NCBI GenBank assembly: GCA_023213395.1
Contig: CM041465.1
Coordinates: 208,451,741-208,515,740, forward strand
DNA length: 64,000 nt
Source: Cycas panzhihuaensis
Lineage: Eukaryota > Cycadophyta
Reading direction: 5' to 3'
Both the position numbers and the translations under genes were made by a program. The notes below the pieces were generated by a model. The model saw only the letters and a list, made by a program, of their open reading frames with translations. It was not told the origin of the DNA and ran no database searches. Below are positions 49,477-60,814 of the stretch, piece after piece. Each line of letters begins with the position of its first letter. Within the stretch, counting starts at the first letter, position 1.

Positions 49477-49892
49477 TGCTACATAACTCATTTGGCTAAG
49501 TTATATAAAGCACTATTACGTGGAGAGCTACTAGGAGGTTAAGAGATAAGGTTAGTTATGGAACTTGGTACATTAGCTAATAAGCTAACCAATGGTATGC
49601 AAGACTGCTATGTTATCTAATAGAATATAAGGCCGATTAGACCACTAATAGGATTGCATACAAAAGTCCCTCTTTTGTCTATATAAGAGTTGTAGATTAT
49701 AAAATATGGTTAGCTTGATATTACTTTTATAAAGATTGTGTTATGGTACTCTTTATTTTTTGTGATCAATTGGCGCTCATATGTTCTTGTAAGATTTTTT
49801 GATAATTTTCTTGCCTTATTAGTCAGAATAAAATGGTTGTAATTGTTATTATTTTATTATCTTAAGGAGCACCTGTGAGAGGATATGTCTCA
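49477..49892 (+). repeat. 3' LTR of Gypsy-C
   Basis: It starts TGCTACATAACTCAT after the purine tract AGGGGATGGGA and ends GATATGTCTCA. It is 416 bp, the same length as the 5' LTR. Confidence 0.9.
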
Positions 49893-52800
49893 AAAGAATT
49901 GACATGACACTTGATACTTTGACTCATTAGAAGTCTAGTAGAAGCTGAGGGAAGGAAAATGTATTACTAGGGTGGAGGAATCTATGCATGTACTAACGTA
50001 ATATCAATGAGCATAGTTGAGTTATGTGTGACTAAGGCAAGTTGTAAAGCATCATTTAAATAAGCTATAAGAATTATCACATAGGATGATCAAGCCCATT
50101 GTTAATAGATAGTGGCAGTTTCCTTATTTTTTATCACTAATGTAGGACCACATTTAATCCTTATGGCCATCATTGGATTTACTTCATGTATAATTTAGTT
50201 ATATAGGAGGATTTCCTAAAATGTAATGGTTAATATTTGTTATACTATGAATGATATAATGGAATATATTTAGGTCATCTATCTTGAATACACCTTTTAT
50301 TAATTGATGCACTACAATTGTTGGTCATTATACCAATTGTTTTGATGCACTTGCATACTTCGTTTCTTATAATGTTGATTAGAATACTAATGGGACTTTA
50401 ACCATCATTTGATTATATCTCATCTCTAGCAAAATTAATAATTCAATAGCCTTGTTAATCAAATCCATTGTGGCAATGGTTAATAAAGTATGTCATGGTA
50501 GATTTCTATTCACTTATACTCTTTCCATTGATAGTTGTGAGTCTGTTCTAGCAGCATAAGAGACTTGCAAAGATAATTAAGCCTCTCCTTTATCATCCTA
50601 CTATGCCCAAAGTTGATTGTAATACTACTAGGAGTAGTAGAATTTGAGTATGCTTTAGCATGTATTTACACTTTTTAATAAATATTCCCTAAGTGTTTCA
50701 TAAAGCATCTCAAAGAGATGTATACAAAATGATTGATAAAATATCTCAATAAGCTTATATAACATATACCTAATGTAAAGCTTAGACCAAATATAGACTT
50801 TAATATATATCAAAACTACTATAAGTAGCACTTTTAGTATGTGTTATAGCTACTACAAGTAACCTCCATATGTTTTACATATTAAGAATTTTAGTTAAGG
50901 GTTAGAGGCATGAATCAATGCCTAAGAGGATTGTAGCAAGAATCTTAAATTTCATTGTTTGTTATAGATGGGATGGTGGCTTGTGAAGTGACAAAGTTGT
51001 AGTTTTTTGGGCTATGAAATGTAGTCAAAGAGTTATTGGCCAATAAGATTAGGAGAACATTAGTTGTCATGGTACCTATAACGATTTTACGCAATTCCAT
51101 ATGCTAGTGTGTATTTATTAGGGTCTCAACAATGCTTTTATTAGTAAATGTTAAATGATGTGAGCTTGATGATATACTTTATTATAATTATAGGTAGTTC
51201 AGTTGGATGTAGAATTATAGTGTGAACATGTTTATTATATTTGAGGTATGCCAAATTGTAATGTACAATGAATGCTTATAAATATTGGATGTAATGTCTA
51301 ACTTATTGTAAAACCAATAAAGATGAAAAAAGGATAGCAAACATACCCATAAACAATAGAATATCCTAAATTTCTTTGAATTTTAATAATTTGTTTAGCA
51401 TGCACACTAACTATTGGATATAATGTTTGAATGAGAAATTTTCTAAAGCGAATATAAAGACTTTACTTTTCATTCTATATGTTACATAATAACTATGTAA
51501 AAAGAATTCTATAATGTTTGATAAATGGTATACACTGATTTTGGGAGGGAAATTCCCTAGTTACTATGTAACTTAAATGTAGATGGGATAAACTATACTT
51601 ATTAAGTATTTAATAGAAAGTATAAAAGTCCCATTAAGAGGGTTGAAGTTGCATGTTTAAATGCTAAGTACCCTATATGATGACCTTATGGTCAATTGAT
51701 ATATGTTTAGTGCCTTTTATTGAGCACTAAGAATTTGTTTACTAGTAGTGATTATAGTATACATTAATTATATGATGGCCTTATAGTCTTTGAGGTTTCG
51801 ATAATGGTGATTATTTCATAGTATCTATCTTATTCTTTTTATGTTAGCTAAAGTGGCTTGTAATGTTGGATCATAGAGTTGGAAAAAGTGAGAAAATGCT
51901 TATAAGTAAGGTAAAGATATGAATTTGCTAAAAGTTTTATGTTAAATATAAAGTTTAGTTATAAAATAGTTGTAATAATATCAAATATAATTCAAGGCTA
52001 CCACAAGTAATAAACCTCATAGTTGGAATACTTCTTATAAGGTGGTGAGTATAGTGATTGGTTATCTATACATCTTAATGGTAGTCAAAAATTATAAAGA
52101 TGTTATCTTCATGGTTTCTTCATTTAGTTAGGACTCATGTAAAGATGTTGATTAATCTTTAGTGTACGATGTAAAGGAGTTTAGCTAGGGAAAATCTTTG
52201 AGAATGATATATGATAGAGTTTAATTGTTATATCTACCTTTATTGAAGAATTAAAACAATACCTTAAAGGTGGGTTTAAGGCAAAGATAATTTATCAAGT
52301 AGGTGTTTTTTCATCTCAATTTAAGATGAATTTTCTTTTTAATTACCAATGGCATGTAATGGCACACAAATGACATGTAGATTCATGTGCCTAGATATTT
52401 TTTTGGCATATTAATGTATGGTGCTTGTTGTAATACCTAGATCCACTTTTTGTTATATGTGTGATGCTATCTTTAGCATTCTTAGTGCTATGATGTAAAC
52501 TTAATTAATTTGTCTCAAAAGCTTCTTTCTTTTATTATTTATTATTTGGGTGCCCTGGTAACCTCTAAGAGCATATGAGCCCTATGCTTGTAGCTTATTG
52601 ATATTAGTAGATTGTGGTTTGAATTGGGTTGTGGTAGCTATGATCCTACCTAAGATTCAATATTTTTCCTTTATGGTAAACCCAAGATGTGGGTTTATTT
52701 GTGGTTTATTATTTTAAATTATGGTTATGTAGAGAACCTATTTTATTAGATTTTATGTTTAGTTTGTTGTAGTTGAGCTTGTGGCCTATAGAGAAAAAAA

Positions 52801-53351
52801 CTCTATGCATGCAGCCTATTTAGAGGGTGAATCGTAAACTTTATAATTGTTTGTCATGGTGTTTGTACATTGTCATCCATAGACAAATGGTATAGATGTG
52901 GAAGGGTTGTTAAGTTGTCGAGATAAAGATTGAACATATATTGATGAATTATATACGTAAAGGACTTCCTAATAGACTAATGTATATAAAGGTCGGTTAC
53001 CCATGTATCCCAGTGGATGATTATCCCTTAACATTAACATTAACAAACATATATTTAACAGAGGAAAGAATTACAAATAGAAGCACACTTATAGCAACCT
53101 AATTAACAATAAATAAATTGCATCAATAAGGTTGAGGAAATTTTTTTAGCAAGTGACTAGAGTGATTCAAATCATTTAATCTGTAGCAGTCAACAACAAA
53201 GATGAGTGATAATAATTGTATAATAAAGTGACAAAAGTTGATGTACTATTCGACCAGAGATCTAATGTTCTCACAAAAGGAAGGGGAAAAGTTTAAGAAG
53301 TTCATAATGCTTCTTGATGCTTAAGTTTATGAAGTAAACATTAAGGGGGAT
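49893..53351 (+). other. Interior of element X, right of Gypsy-C
   Basis: About 3.4 kb of AT-rich sequence. I can read only a weak, copia-like end (MFSQKEGEKFKKF..., then VYEVNIKGD, at about 53265-53350), just before the polypurine tract. A short HCHP.TNG-like gypsy integrase resemblance near 52872-52900 may be coincidental. The rest shows no frame on either strand. Confidence 0.4.
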
Positions 53352-53696
53352 TACTAGAATTATTAATGTTTTCTTTGGGTATTTAATGTACATTTAGTGT
53401 ATAGGGTGACTTAATGCATTAGTCTTAGTGAGGGTCATGGGATGGAGGAGTTTCTATTTTTTTCCAAGTTTGTAACTCTTCAATGAGGTATTTTCTACAT
53501 GTATGAGCGCATTCATATATGTGTAACTTTTCTCACATGGTGTAACTCCTATATAAGGCATCACTCATGGGATATATAACTTTTCATATACCTAAGTGGT
53601 TCATATTCCTAGGTGTGTCACATGCACATATATAAATATATAATAACTTAAGTATAATAAAATGGGCATGTGATCTCTATTATCTTAAAATTCTAA
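53352..53696 (+). repeat. 3' LTR of element X
   Basis: It aligns with both ends of 34671-35543 (TAGAATTATTAAT at the start; ACTCATGGGATATATAACTTTT in shorter pieces, TAAGTATAATAAAAT near the end), without the 163-bp tandem units. Confidence 0.65.
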
Positions 53697-53704
53697 ATAA
53701 TTAA

Positions 53705-54130
53705 TGGTGTAACCTTTTGCCTAGGCAATAGAGATGGAAATCCAATTATAGTTTTATGAAGACCAGGTATTAGGCATTGTGGCATAACCAATGTGGAATT
53801 CCAAGGATAATGAAGGCTCTAGGCATCACATTTCTCTACTCCAACCCGGTGATGCTACATTTATTATAATTAATGATAGTCATTATGCTCTTATAGAATC
53901 TCATCTATAGTAGTTAGTAAAAGAAGCTACCATAGAAATGTAAGGCTTGCTTGAGAAGTGGTAATGCATAATGGTCAAGATTATCTTTAAGTAAGTGAAT
54001 ATATTATTAGCCAGTGACTTTTTTGTAGGAGGAAGGAGATATAAAAGTAATGGAAATTTCATATCTCATGTCAAGTTCTTTGTACTACCATCTTTTCAAA
54101 AATTTCCTTTAAAATAGGGACATCTTTTAA
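53705..54130 (+). pseudogene. Block B': second copy of the unrecognised decayed frame
   Basis: 53705-53995 matches 34399-34665 and keeps the same reading frame: EIQL.FYEDQVLGIV, MWNSKDNEGSRHHISLLQPGDA, NDSHYALIESHL, EATIEM. The shared residues (WNSK, GS, H, SLL, ND, HY, IE, LV) show that both descend from a translated sequence. This copy continues past the point where block B is cut by element X. No family was recognised. Confidence 0.5.
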
Positions 54131-54515
54131 GTAGTGGCTAATGAGATGTTAGGCATATTTTAATATTTTATATATGTGCTAATATTTGTGTGGTGCATGC
54201 TAAGCTTTGTGATGTGCCTGTAATAACATAAAATACTAATAATATATGAAATGCATTACTAATGCTTACCACTACTGTATATGAGAATTACAAAGCATTC
54301 TATGATAATCTAAGGTACTTATAAAGGTTAACATTTAAATGGGTATTTGATGTATCAATGTAGTTATAAATATGAGTGTTGTAGCTATACATTTAGTATG
54401 TAAGACAATATAAAGAAGGTTTCCATAGCATTATAATGAATTTCCATTGCCTATTACTCTTCTATATTGTAAGTGTCAACATAACTTAGATAATTGACCA
54501 ATTAAATCCAAATAA
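54131..54515. other. AT-rich stretch without a recognisable feature
   Basis: Short TAATATT-type words only; no frame or repeat pair seen. Confidence 0.3.
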
Positions 54516-54545
54516 TACACACACACACACACACACGCACACACG

Positions 54546-54595
<50 letters not shown>
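54516..54595 (+). repeat. CA microsatellite
   Basis: About 40 AC units, with a few CG interruptions near 54536-54550. Confidence 0.97.
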
Positions 54596-54596
<1 letters not shown>

Positions 54597-55299
54597 GATA
54601 TTGTTTATAACATCATAAAACTAACTTTAAAAAGTATCATTTAATTTTAAGTTCTACTTGGATAAGATGATTATTTGTGTTAGATTTAAGATTTTATCTT
54701 AAAATATGGTTAATTAACTAGGAAACATCTCTAATAAAATTAAAAGCCAACATTATGCAATTATCAATATCATTAATTTTTATATCTACAGTGTAGGGGG
54801 AGCATTAGGTAACAAGCAGTGGTAAGTATGATGAAAATGATGATATGATTATAAATAAAATAAAAAAGACATAATAAATATCATAAAAAGATGAAAATAA
54901 GGTGGAATGAGAAAACATAGGAAAGAGAGAAAAGAACATACACCATATTTTTGTTGGCATCTAATTCTTAGGTCTATAAATATGGTTTCACAAGTTGTAC
55001 AATGACTTAATTTTAAATCATAAGTATAAGTATTTTTTAAGTTTGATGTATCGAGGAGGTCACTAGTCCTATACTTTCTTTGCCTTAAAAAATTGATATG
55101 ATAAAAAGAGAACTAATTTTTCTTTCCATGATAAACATAAAATCCTATTTAATTTATCATATACTTTATCAAACAGAAGGAAAATATTTAGTCACTTGCA
55201 CTTATAAATAAGTCTATAATTAATGATAGGTTAATATGCACAAATTGCATTGATAAGAAACTTTGAGAATGTTCACAAAGAGACATACTGATAAAATTA
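54596..55299. other. AT-rich stretch without a recognisable feature
   Basis: No coding frame, RNA gene or element boundary is visible. Confidence 0.3.
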
Positions 55300-55313
55300 A
55301 AGTAAAAATAATC

Positions 55314-55480
55314 TTTTTTTTTTTTTAATGATATGTACTGAGCAGATGGAATCAGAGCCCTGTTTGTCAGGTTTTGTCACTCTTTCATTGAGTTCTCCCT
55401 TATAACCCTTATGAGGGTTGAACTTGGAACTTCCAACACTATAAGGTAAATACCTACTAATACACACCAGTGCTTGACCT
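55314..55480 (-). mobile_element. SINE-like retroposon, minus strand, with poly(A) tail
   Basis: On the minus strand the element runs from AGGTCAAGCACTGGTGTG (5' end at 55480) to a 13-A tail (55326-55314). It is flanked by AAGTAAAAATAATC (55300-55313) and AAGTATAAATAATC (55481-55494), a 14-bp target duplication with one mismatch. Box A-like TGTATTAGTAGG and box B-like AGTTCAACCC are spaced about 30 bases apart, as in tRNA-derived SINEs. It is 167 bp in all. The promoter boxes are imperfect, so the family is not named. Confidence 0.8.
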
Positions 55481-55494
55481 AAGTATAAATAATC

Positions 55495-56579
55495 AATTCA
55501 ACGCACATTGTTCATGTAATGACCACATTATGAAGATGGTATGGTCAAGCCCTAAAGTGAGAACCTCATGAGGCTTGAAAAAATTTGAAAACTAAGTTTA
55601 AAGAATTTGAAAACTAGCTTTAATGAAATTTCAAAAGCTATTAGTCGAATGTGTATGCATAAAGTACAAGAGACAACTATTAAAAAGCTAATGGAATATT
55701 CTGGTAGGAAAGTGTATTGTTTAAATATATAATGGTTAACATGCTCTGACTAATTGTGCTTCTTAAAACGTAGAGATTGAAAGCCTATCCACCTACAAAA
55801 CGAAGATGAAGCAAGTAATATATTTTATACTATAAAGAGGAGGAACATTAAAAACAAGGCACTTAAGGAGTTGGAACTTTATTTGAGAAAAAGAGACATG
55901 AGAAAAAACCCCAATTAACATTAACAAAAGTGTCAATTTGTTTTACATAAATTTGATGCTTTCAACATAGTTGATATGATGTAAGGTGTTTGTTTGATTT
56001 AGAGTTAAGATGAATTATTAAGCTTTTTGGTACTTTTCCCAAAACTAAAATAGAAAACAATTATAAATTACATAAAATATTTTATGCAAGAAGTCAATTT
56101 AACAAGTTCAATCTCTCTTTATATTTCTATTTCTTAGATGATTACCTATCCATGTGTTGTGTTGATTACCGGCTCTCTCAACAACATAAATCTTCAAAAC
56201 CTTCATACATTTTACAAAATCCTTTGAATTGCCTTAATGCGCTTGAGGTATTTTCTCTAGAATCATGTAGAAAGTAGCATGTCAGCACACACAACAACAC
56301 TAACATATGTAACATGGTCATGGAAAGAGCGGATAAGCGTGAAGTTCTAGAAAAAAGATTGGGTGGAATTCACACGGCCACGAAGGTCACTTGGCCAATG
56401 AAATATGTTGTCTGTTCGTTTTGAGCTCCAAGTCCTGGGTACTCGGCTTTTCATATTTAAGTTGAATTAGTCAACAAATATTCAATGTAACGAGCGGCCT
56501 ACCCAAGGATTCGAAGTTTGGGCGCGTTCGGTCCTGAAATATTTATCTGAGTGGTTCGTTTTCCGCTGGTAAAATAATT
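55495..56579. other. Intergenic sequence; GC and CpG rise after about 56320
   Basis: The part to 56320 is AT-rich and featureless. From 56320 the sequence contains many CpG dinucleotides (for example GAGCGG, GGGCGCGTTCGG), unlike the rest of the window. This may be a less methylated or younger segment, such as a LINE 5' region or a promoter fragment. No gene could be established. Confidence 0.35.
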
Positions 56580-57340
56580 ATGGCTCTTGCAGTGTATCCT
56601 TTCTTAATTTTTGTTTCCAATAATAAATGTCTGTGCGTTTTGACTGACTCTAACTCTTCACTTCAGCAAAAATGGCAAATGATAGTTCTTCCTTTGCCTG
56701 GTGTTGCACCTTGCATTTACCCACGTTTTACAGTTTTTCAATTTAATTCTCTTGCATTGCTCAGGTTTACAGACTATCTGTGCACCGATGCAGAAATAGC
56801 ATTAAAATTGTTCCCTTCTAAAATATTACACTTGAATCACCCAGTCTAATGATTGTAATTAGAGACTAACTGACACTGGATGCGCCTAGAAAGAACAGTA
56901 ACATTTTTCTTGAATGAATGTGTATGTTATCCATGGCCAAGTTGAGCTTGGTGGGTGTCAATGGTAACCAATGTCATGGTGTCTGCCAACTCATGGCTTT
57001 ACCTGAAGTGAGAAGTATTAACCGCAATGCTGTTGCGATTCCTTCAACCCCAAGGTCAGCAGCAAATATGGCACCAATCGGCCCCAACTGCGAAAATGTA
57101 GATAATGTGAAACATGGTCCGGAGCTTGATCCTGTGACTATGGTAAATAAAGGAAAAGCACCATTTGGCCTCAAACAACAGGTGATTGAATAGCTCTACC
57201 ATGAAAGATGACTTTCCAAGGGAAGCGTCTAGTGAAACAAGGAAAAATGGCAACAAATGGAAATGTTGAAGTCTGCGTGGCTTTATATATAACCAAATAA
57301 TTGCCAAATTAAATTAATGTACAATTTGGGGAGAGTAATT
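56580..57340 (+). other. GC-richer segment with two unassigned short frames
   Basis: Open frames at 56580-56849 (89 codons) and 56918-57193 (91 codons) lie in CpG-retaining sequence. The second reads MAKLSLVGVNGN... and ends in VNKGKAPFGLK. Neither matches a family I know. Because LINE sequence follows on the same strand, they may be remnants of a LINE 5' region and ORF1 start. CTTCAG and TTGCTCAG could be splice acceptors of a host gene fragment. This is undecided. Confidence 0.3.
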
Positions 57341-58260
57341 AAATAGAAATGTCTCTATGCCGGCTTTCTTAATGCCTATTTTAGATGCTGGAAGATGGGT
57401 CAGAGGCCAAGAAATTGTTCTCAAAATGAAGCATACTATGGTAATAAAATTCAAGAGGAAGAAATTACAGGGGAGGATAAGAATTCAGGATGGGAAGAAG
57501 TTAAAAATGAGAGAAAGAAAGTGGAGAAGATTGTGAAAAAAACTATTGAACCTACAAAGGAAATAACTCTTAAAGAACAAGACGGGCCCTGACAAAGAAA
57601 TCAAGGTGAGATAGGGGCCCAAGAACGAAAAGGTTGGGAATGGAAAAAAAATAAGATAAGACGCCAGAGGTCTATCTTCTCTGCAAGGAGGATGCCAAAA
57701 TTTCAGACATTGGTACAAACGGGGGCAAAACCAGATTCAAAGTCATTCAATCCAGGAAAATTCAGTTTGGTTGAAGGTTTGGAGAGAATGGAATATCCTT
57801 TGTATAAAGATCTTACGTTGGAATGTTAAAAGGATTAGAGAGCCATGACAGAAGATTATGGTGAAGAGATTGAGAGGAGTCGAGAAAAGGTATTGGACGT
57901 TCCATGTTCATAAGAGATGAAAATAACAGGGTTTAACTTGGAAAGAGTTTTGGAGTACATTTTGCTAGGCAATGAAATTGTCTTCCAATAATGACTATGG
58001 GAGAGGAAGCTTGTTTGCTTATTAATCTTGCTTTTAAAAAAGAACAAAGAAAAAACGTTCCACAAAGAGTAAGCCCTGAAACTAGGTCGATTTTGCATCT
58101 CTAAGACATTCAAAGTGAGCATATTGGTTTTGCTTCCATTTATGCTCCCAATGATGGTAATTGTTTGGCTGGATCTGTCCCCATACCCAAAGTCAGGGGT
58201 GACCATTGGCAAGGAGTGAGGAAAGGCATGGAGCTAGTGGAAAAGGATAGGACTCAAAAC
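57341..58260 (+). pseudogene. LINE (L1-type) remnant: ORF1 end and endonuclease start
   Basis: A degenerate zinc knuckle, YFRCWKMGQRPRNC (57378-57419), is followed by a Lys/Glu-rich tail open to 57592, as at the end of plant L1 ORF1. Then ILRWNVKRIREP appears near 57809-57845, matching the SWNVRG-type start of the apurinic endonuclease domain, and GFASIYAPNDG near 58126-58158, matching its YAPN motif. RT is absent; the copy is truncated and frameshifted. Confidence 0.55.
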
Positions 58261-58282
58261 TATGACTAGATTGTAGACAGTG

Positions 58283-59050
58283 ACCCAAACTAAGAATGAA
58301 TTGTGGGTTTGCAGTTTTGGACGACCGTGCAATAGATCTACTAAGAAGGTTCTTGCAAAGTCCTAGAAGAGGGGATGGCTGACTGGATACCACTATGAAA
58401 ATTAGAATATATCTCCAAGACCTAAGGGGAGACATGAGAAAGTTGTAGGGCCTCATTTTAGCTCCAAGTTTTCTGGTAGAAGACACGGTTGGGTTGCTAG
58501 TGGACTTGGCATATGATTCATTTTTGTGTTAATGCAATGTGGTCCTATTCTATCCCTATATGAGAGTTGAGGGGGGCGAGGGGGGCTAGGGTCATGACCT
58601 CACACAAGCCTTGGGAGTGAATTTCATAATACCAAATTATGGGTAATAGATCTACAAACCCAAACTAAGATTGAATTTTGGGTGTGTGGTTCAGGATGAC
58701 CATGTAATAGATCTACAAACCCAAACTAAGACTGAATTGTGGGTTAGCAGTTCAGGATGACCATGTGATAGATTTATTGATGAGGTTCTTACAATCTCGG
58801 AAGACCCATATGGCTAATTGGATACCATTGTACAAATTGGAACATACCTCTAAGACTTAAGGGGAGACATGACAAAGTTTTAGGACCTCACTATAGCTCC
58901 AAGTGTGCTAGTAGAAGAGACAATTAGGTTGCTAGTAGACTTGGCCCATGACTCAAATTTGGGATAATGAAAGAGTGTCCTATTCTATCCCTATATGATG
59001 GGGGGTGCATGCATCATAACCTCAATCAAGGCCTAGAAGGGAATTTCATA
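58283..59050 (+). repeat. Large tandem duplication with a 61-bp sub-repeat
   Basis: Units start at ACCCAAACTAAG at 58283, 58658 and 58719, giving spacings of 375 and 61 bases. The first and third align over about 330 bases (shared GGGGAGACATGA, TCCTATTCTATCCCTATATGA, AGGGAATTTCAT or similar). The middle one is a short partial copy. A G-rich run (GAGGGGGGCGAGGGGGGC) lies near 58568-58590 in the first unit, with a shorter G run in the last. Confidence 0.85.
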
Positions 59051-59091
59051 AATATCCTTAAGATAAACTCATAAGGATATTTATGAAATTC
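59041..59091. repeat. Perfect 20-bp inverted repeat
   Basis: GAATTTCATAAATATCCTTA (59041-59060) and its exact reverse complement (59072-59091) enclose an 11-base loop. It lies exactly at the end of the tandem duplication. Confidence 0.95.
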
Positions 59092-59122
59092 AAAAGTGTT
59101 AATGTAAACTCTAAATGTGGAG

Positions 59123-59231
59123 TTACCCACACACCAGTGTGTGGGCAACTTACCCACACATTGGTTAGTAGGAAACCTACTCACACACTGGCATGTGGGA
59201 AGCCTACTTGTATGCCAATATGTGGGTAATC
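59123..59231 (+). repeat. Four-unit 27-bp minisatellite
   Basis: Units of 27, 28, 27 and 27 bases start at 59123, 59150, 59178 and 59205, with the theme TACCCACACACTGGxxTGTGGG. Each unit is itself nearly palindromic; the first has CCCACACA and TGTGTGGG around CCAG. Confidence 0.85.
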
Positions 59232-59740
59232 ACATGGATAGGTAGTTTTGTAGTTTTGATCACCTGGCAATTTGGAAATTGTTGAACATTGCAATTATTA
59301 TCTGATTGGGGAAATTAGGATTGGATTAGGACATTAATACTTGTAATGGTTGGATAGCTATCTAAATTGTTTCATGTTGTAATATACCAAGCGTATTAAA
59401 TCTTTATGATAAATGAATAATCAAAAGGTCTTTGGTCTCAAAGAAATTAAGTTTTTGTGCCGCTAGTCAACCTCATTCTACAAATGTATAGGAGGTTTGG
59501 GTCATTGGTTGCATTTGATTATAATTTTCTTCCAATAGACTAGTTGAGAGGATGGCCTCCTATATTAAGATGATTAGGGATTGCTTGGCTCAACTTTCAC
59601 ATTGAACTTGGTGTGAGAATGCCCTATTCAAACCCCAAATAGATGCCTTTTGACCAAAAGACACTACTTTACAATGTGACTTTTGATCTTTCACTACAAT
59701 AGTCACATGATTAATCTAGACAAAATTAATTGTTGGTAAT
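59232..59740. other. Stretch without a recognisable feature
   Basis: AT-rich, no clear frame on the plus strand. On the minus strand the frame of the next feature may extend here but cannot be followed reliably. Confidence 0.3.
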
Positions 59741-60814
59741 GCTTCATATCTCTACACATTCATATGGAGTTAGCAACACAATTTTGTTGTAGCCATATTT
59801 AATTTGCCTATGGCATTTAATCATTATCTAAGCCATTTTGTTATGCTATTTTGCATATGCATGCCATTCTTGGAATGACTATTGCAATTCCTAACCTGCC
59901 ACAATCGTTCCATTCTTTAGTGCCATTATCTTTTGACTATTGGAGTTGTTTCAACTAGCAAAGACATTCTATTATGATTGTAGGAGTTGTTCCACTAGTT
60001 GTTCTTCCTATAGTGCCATTTTCGATAGTTGTTTCCCGATTGTTGTACTATTCCAACTATTTGTAATGTTCCCAGCTACCAATTTATGTTGCTAGAGCTG
60101 TTTTTAATGCTTAATTTGGCATTTTCCCACCTATTCATGATTTTTGTGTGTTAGTTTGGTTGCATATGTCTATTCTAGAGTTTGAAAATTGTTGAGCATC
60201 ATTGCTCTACAACTCTAGGTAGTGTTGTTCTCCCCTCTTGTTCCAATGAGTTGCTTCTTCAACTCTATAATCTATACCTACTTCTTTGCTAGCTTATCTT
60301 GCAACCATTAAATTAGGTCATCCTTTGATGTCACTTTATGCAACACCTCCTAGAATTTCTTCACTATTTTCTCATTTACTTTGCCTAATTCCACTACTTG
60401 TTGTTTCTTTAGAGTTTGCTTTTCACCCATGGTTTTCACCTAGTTATGGACATCTTCCAACTCCATAGAATATCCATGGGTTTTCTTTAGTATTTTCACC
60501 TTTTCTTTCTAGAGCTAGATTAATTCTTTCTTGAGATCCTGTAACACAAAAGCCTGGGCCCTTAATTTGCATACCATGGGCTTAATGCCTTTCAGTATGT
60601 GTGTGCCATGTTGTTGCTTAAATTGGCTAGATTCCTCCATAGTGGAGTCATCTTGACACATCCAATTATCACTAAAATTCTTAAAAAAATGCATATACCA
60701 TTTATTTATAATATCTTTTGGTGTAGGTTTGGTTATTGTTGCTGCTATTTGTGGGCCACATCTATTGACTTTATCATATTTTACTTGGATTTGCCCAAGC
60801 AATTCTTGAATCAT
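59741..60814 (-). pseudogene. Long glutamine-rich decayed frame of unknown family
   Basis: From an ATG at 60814 one minus-strand frame runs for about 355 codons. The first 99 codons are open (MIQELLGQIQVKYDKVN...). After that some 20 stops occur, nearly all TAG, a few TAA and one TGA, with no frameshift needed. Readable pieces include KPMVCKLRAQAFVLQDLKKELI, QTLKKQQVVELGKVNEKIVKK and EVLHKVTSKDDLI in parts, then WNSTTIGKQLSKMAL and EEQLVEQLL. The composition (Lys, Glu, Gln, Leu) suggests coiled coil. It starts about 108 bases from the LTR of Copia-F in the same orientation. The family is not known to me; a host gene or a retroelement protein are both possible. Confidence 0.5.

Larger units (their letters stand above)
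35656..49892 (+). mobile_element. Gypsy-C: complete Ty3/gypsy chromovirus, inactive, hosting Copia-C
   Basis: Two 416-bp LTRs (35656-36071 and 49477-49892), a PBS, gag, pol and a C-terminal chromodomain. The flanks AAATA (35651-35655) and AAAGA (49893-49897) fit a decayed 5-bp target duplication. By eye about 60 of 416 LTR positions differ, mainly transitions. Its leader is interrupted by Copia-C at 36691-44227. Without that insertion it would be about 6.7 kb. Confidence 0.9.
34671..53696 (+). mobile_element. Element X: outermost LTR element of the triple nest
   Basis: Homologous terminal blocks lie at 34671-35543 and 53352-53696. A degenerate PBS follows the first, and a polypurine tract (AACATTAAGGGGGA) precedes the second. 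Almost all of the interior is Gypsy-C; X's own interior is limited to 35558-35655 and 49893-53351. The short coding remnant before the 3' LTR looks copia-like but is too decayed to be sure. Five-base flanks are ATATT (34666-34670) and ATAAT (53697-53701). Confidence 0.6.

Noticed and set aside
52872-52900. Gypsy integrase motif in element X
   Set aside because: A single short HCHP.TNG-like match without neighbouring integrase motifs is too weak to classify X as gypsy.
56580-56849. First exon of a host gene, with possible splice acceptors nearby
   Set aside because: No protein family, no second exon and a LINE remnant immediately downstream; kept only as an open possibility.
57856-58486. Two minus-strand frames of 118 and 97 codons
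   Set aside because: They lie opposite the LINE endonuclease motifs and the tandem repeat and have no motifs of their own.
58560-58600. G-quadruplex in the G-rich run
   Set aside because: The runs are long but few, and nothing else in the context supports a function.
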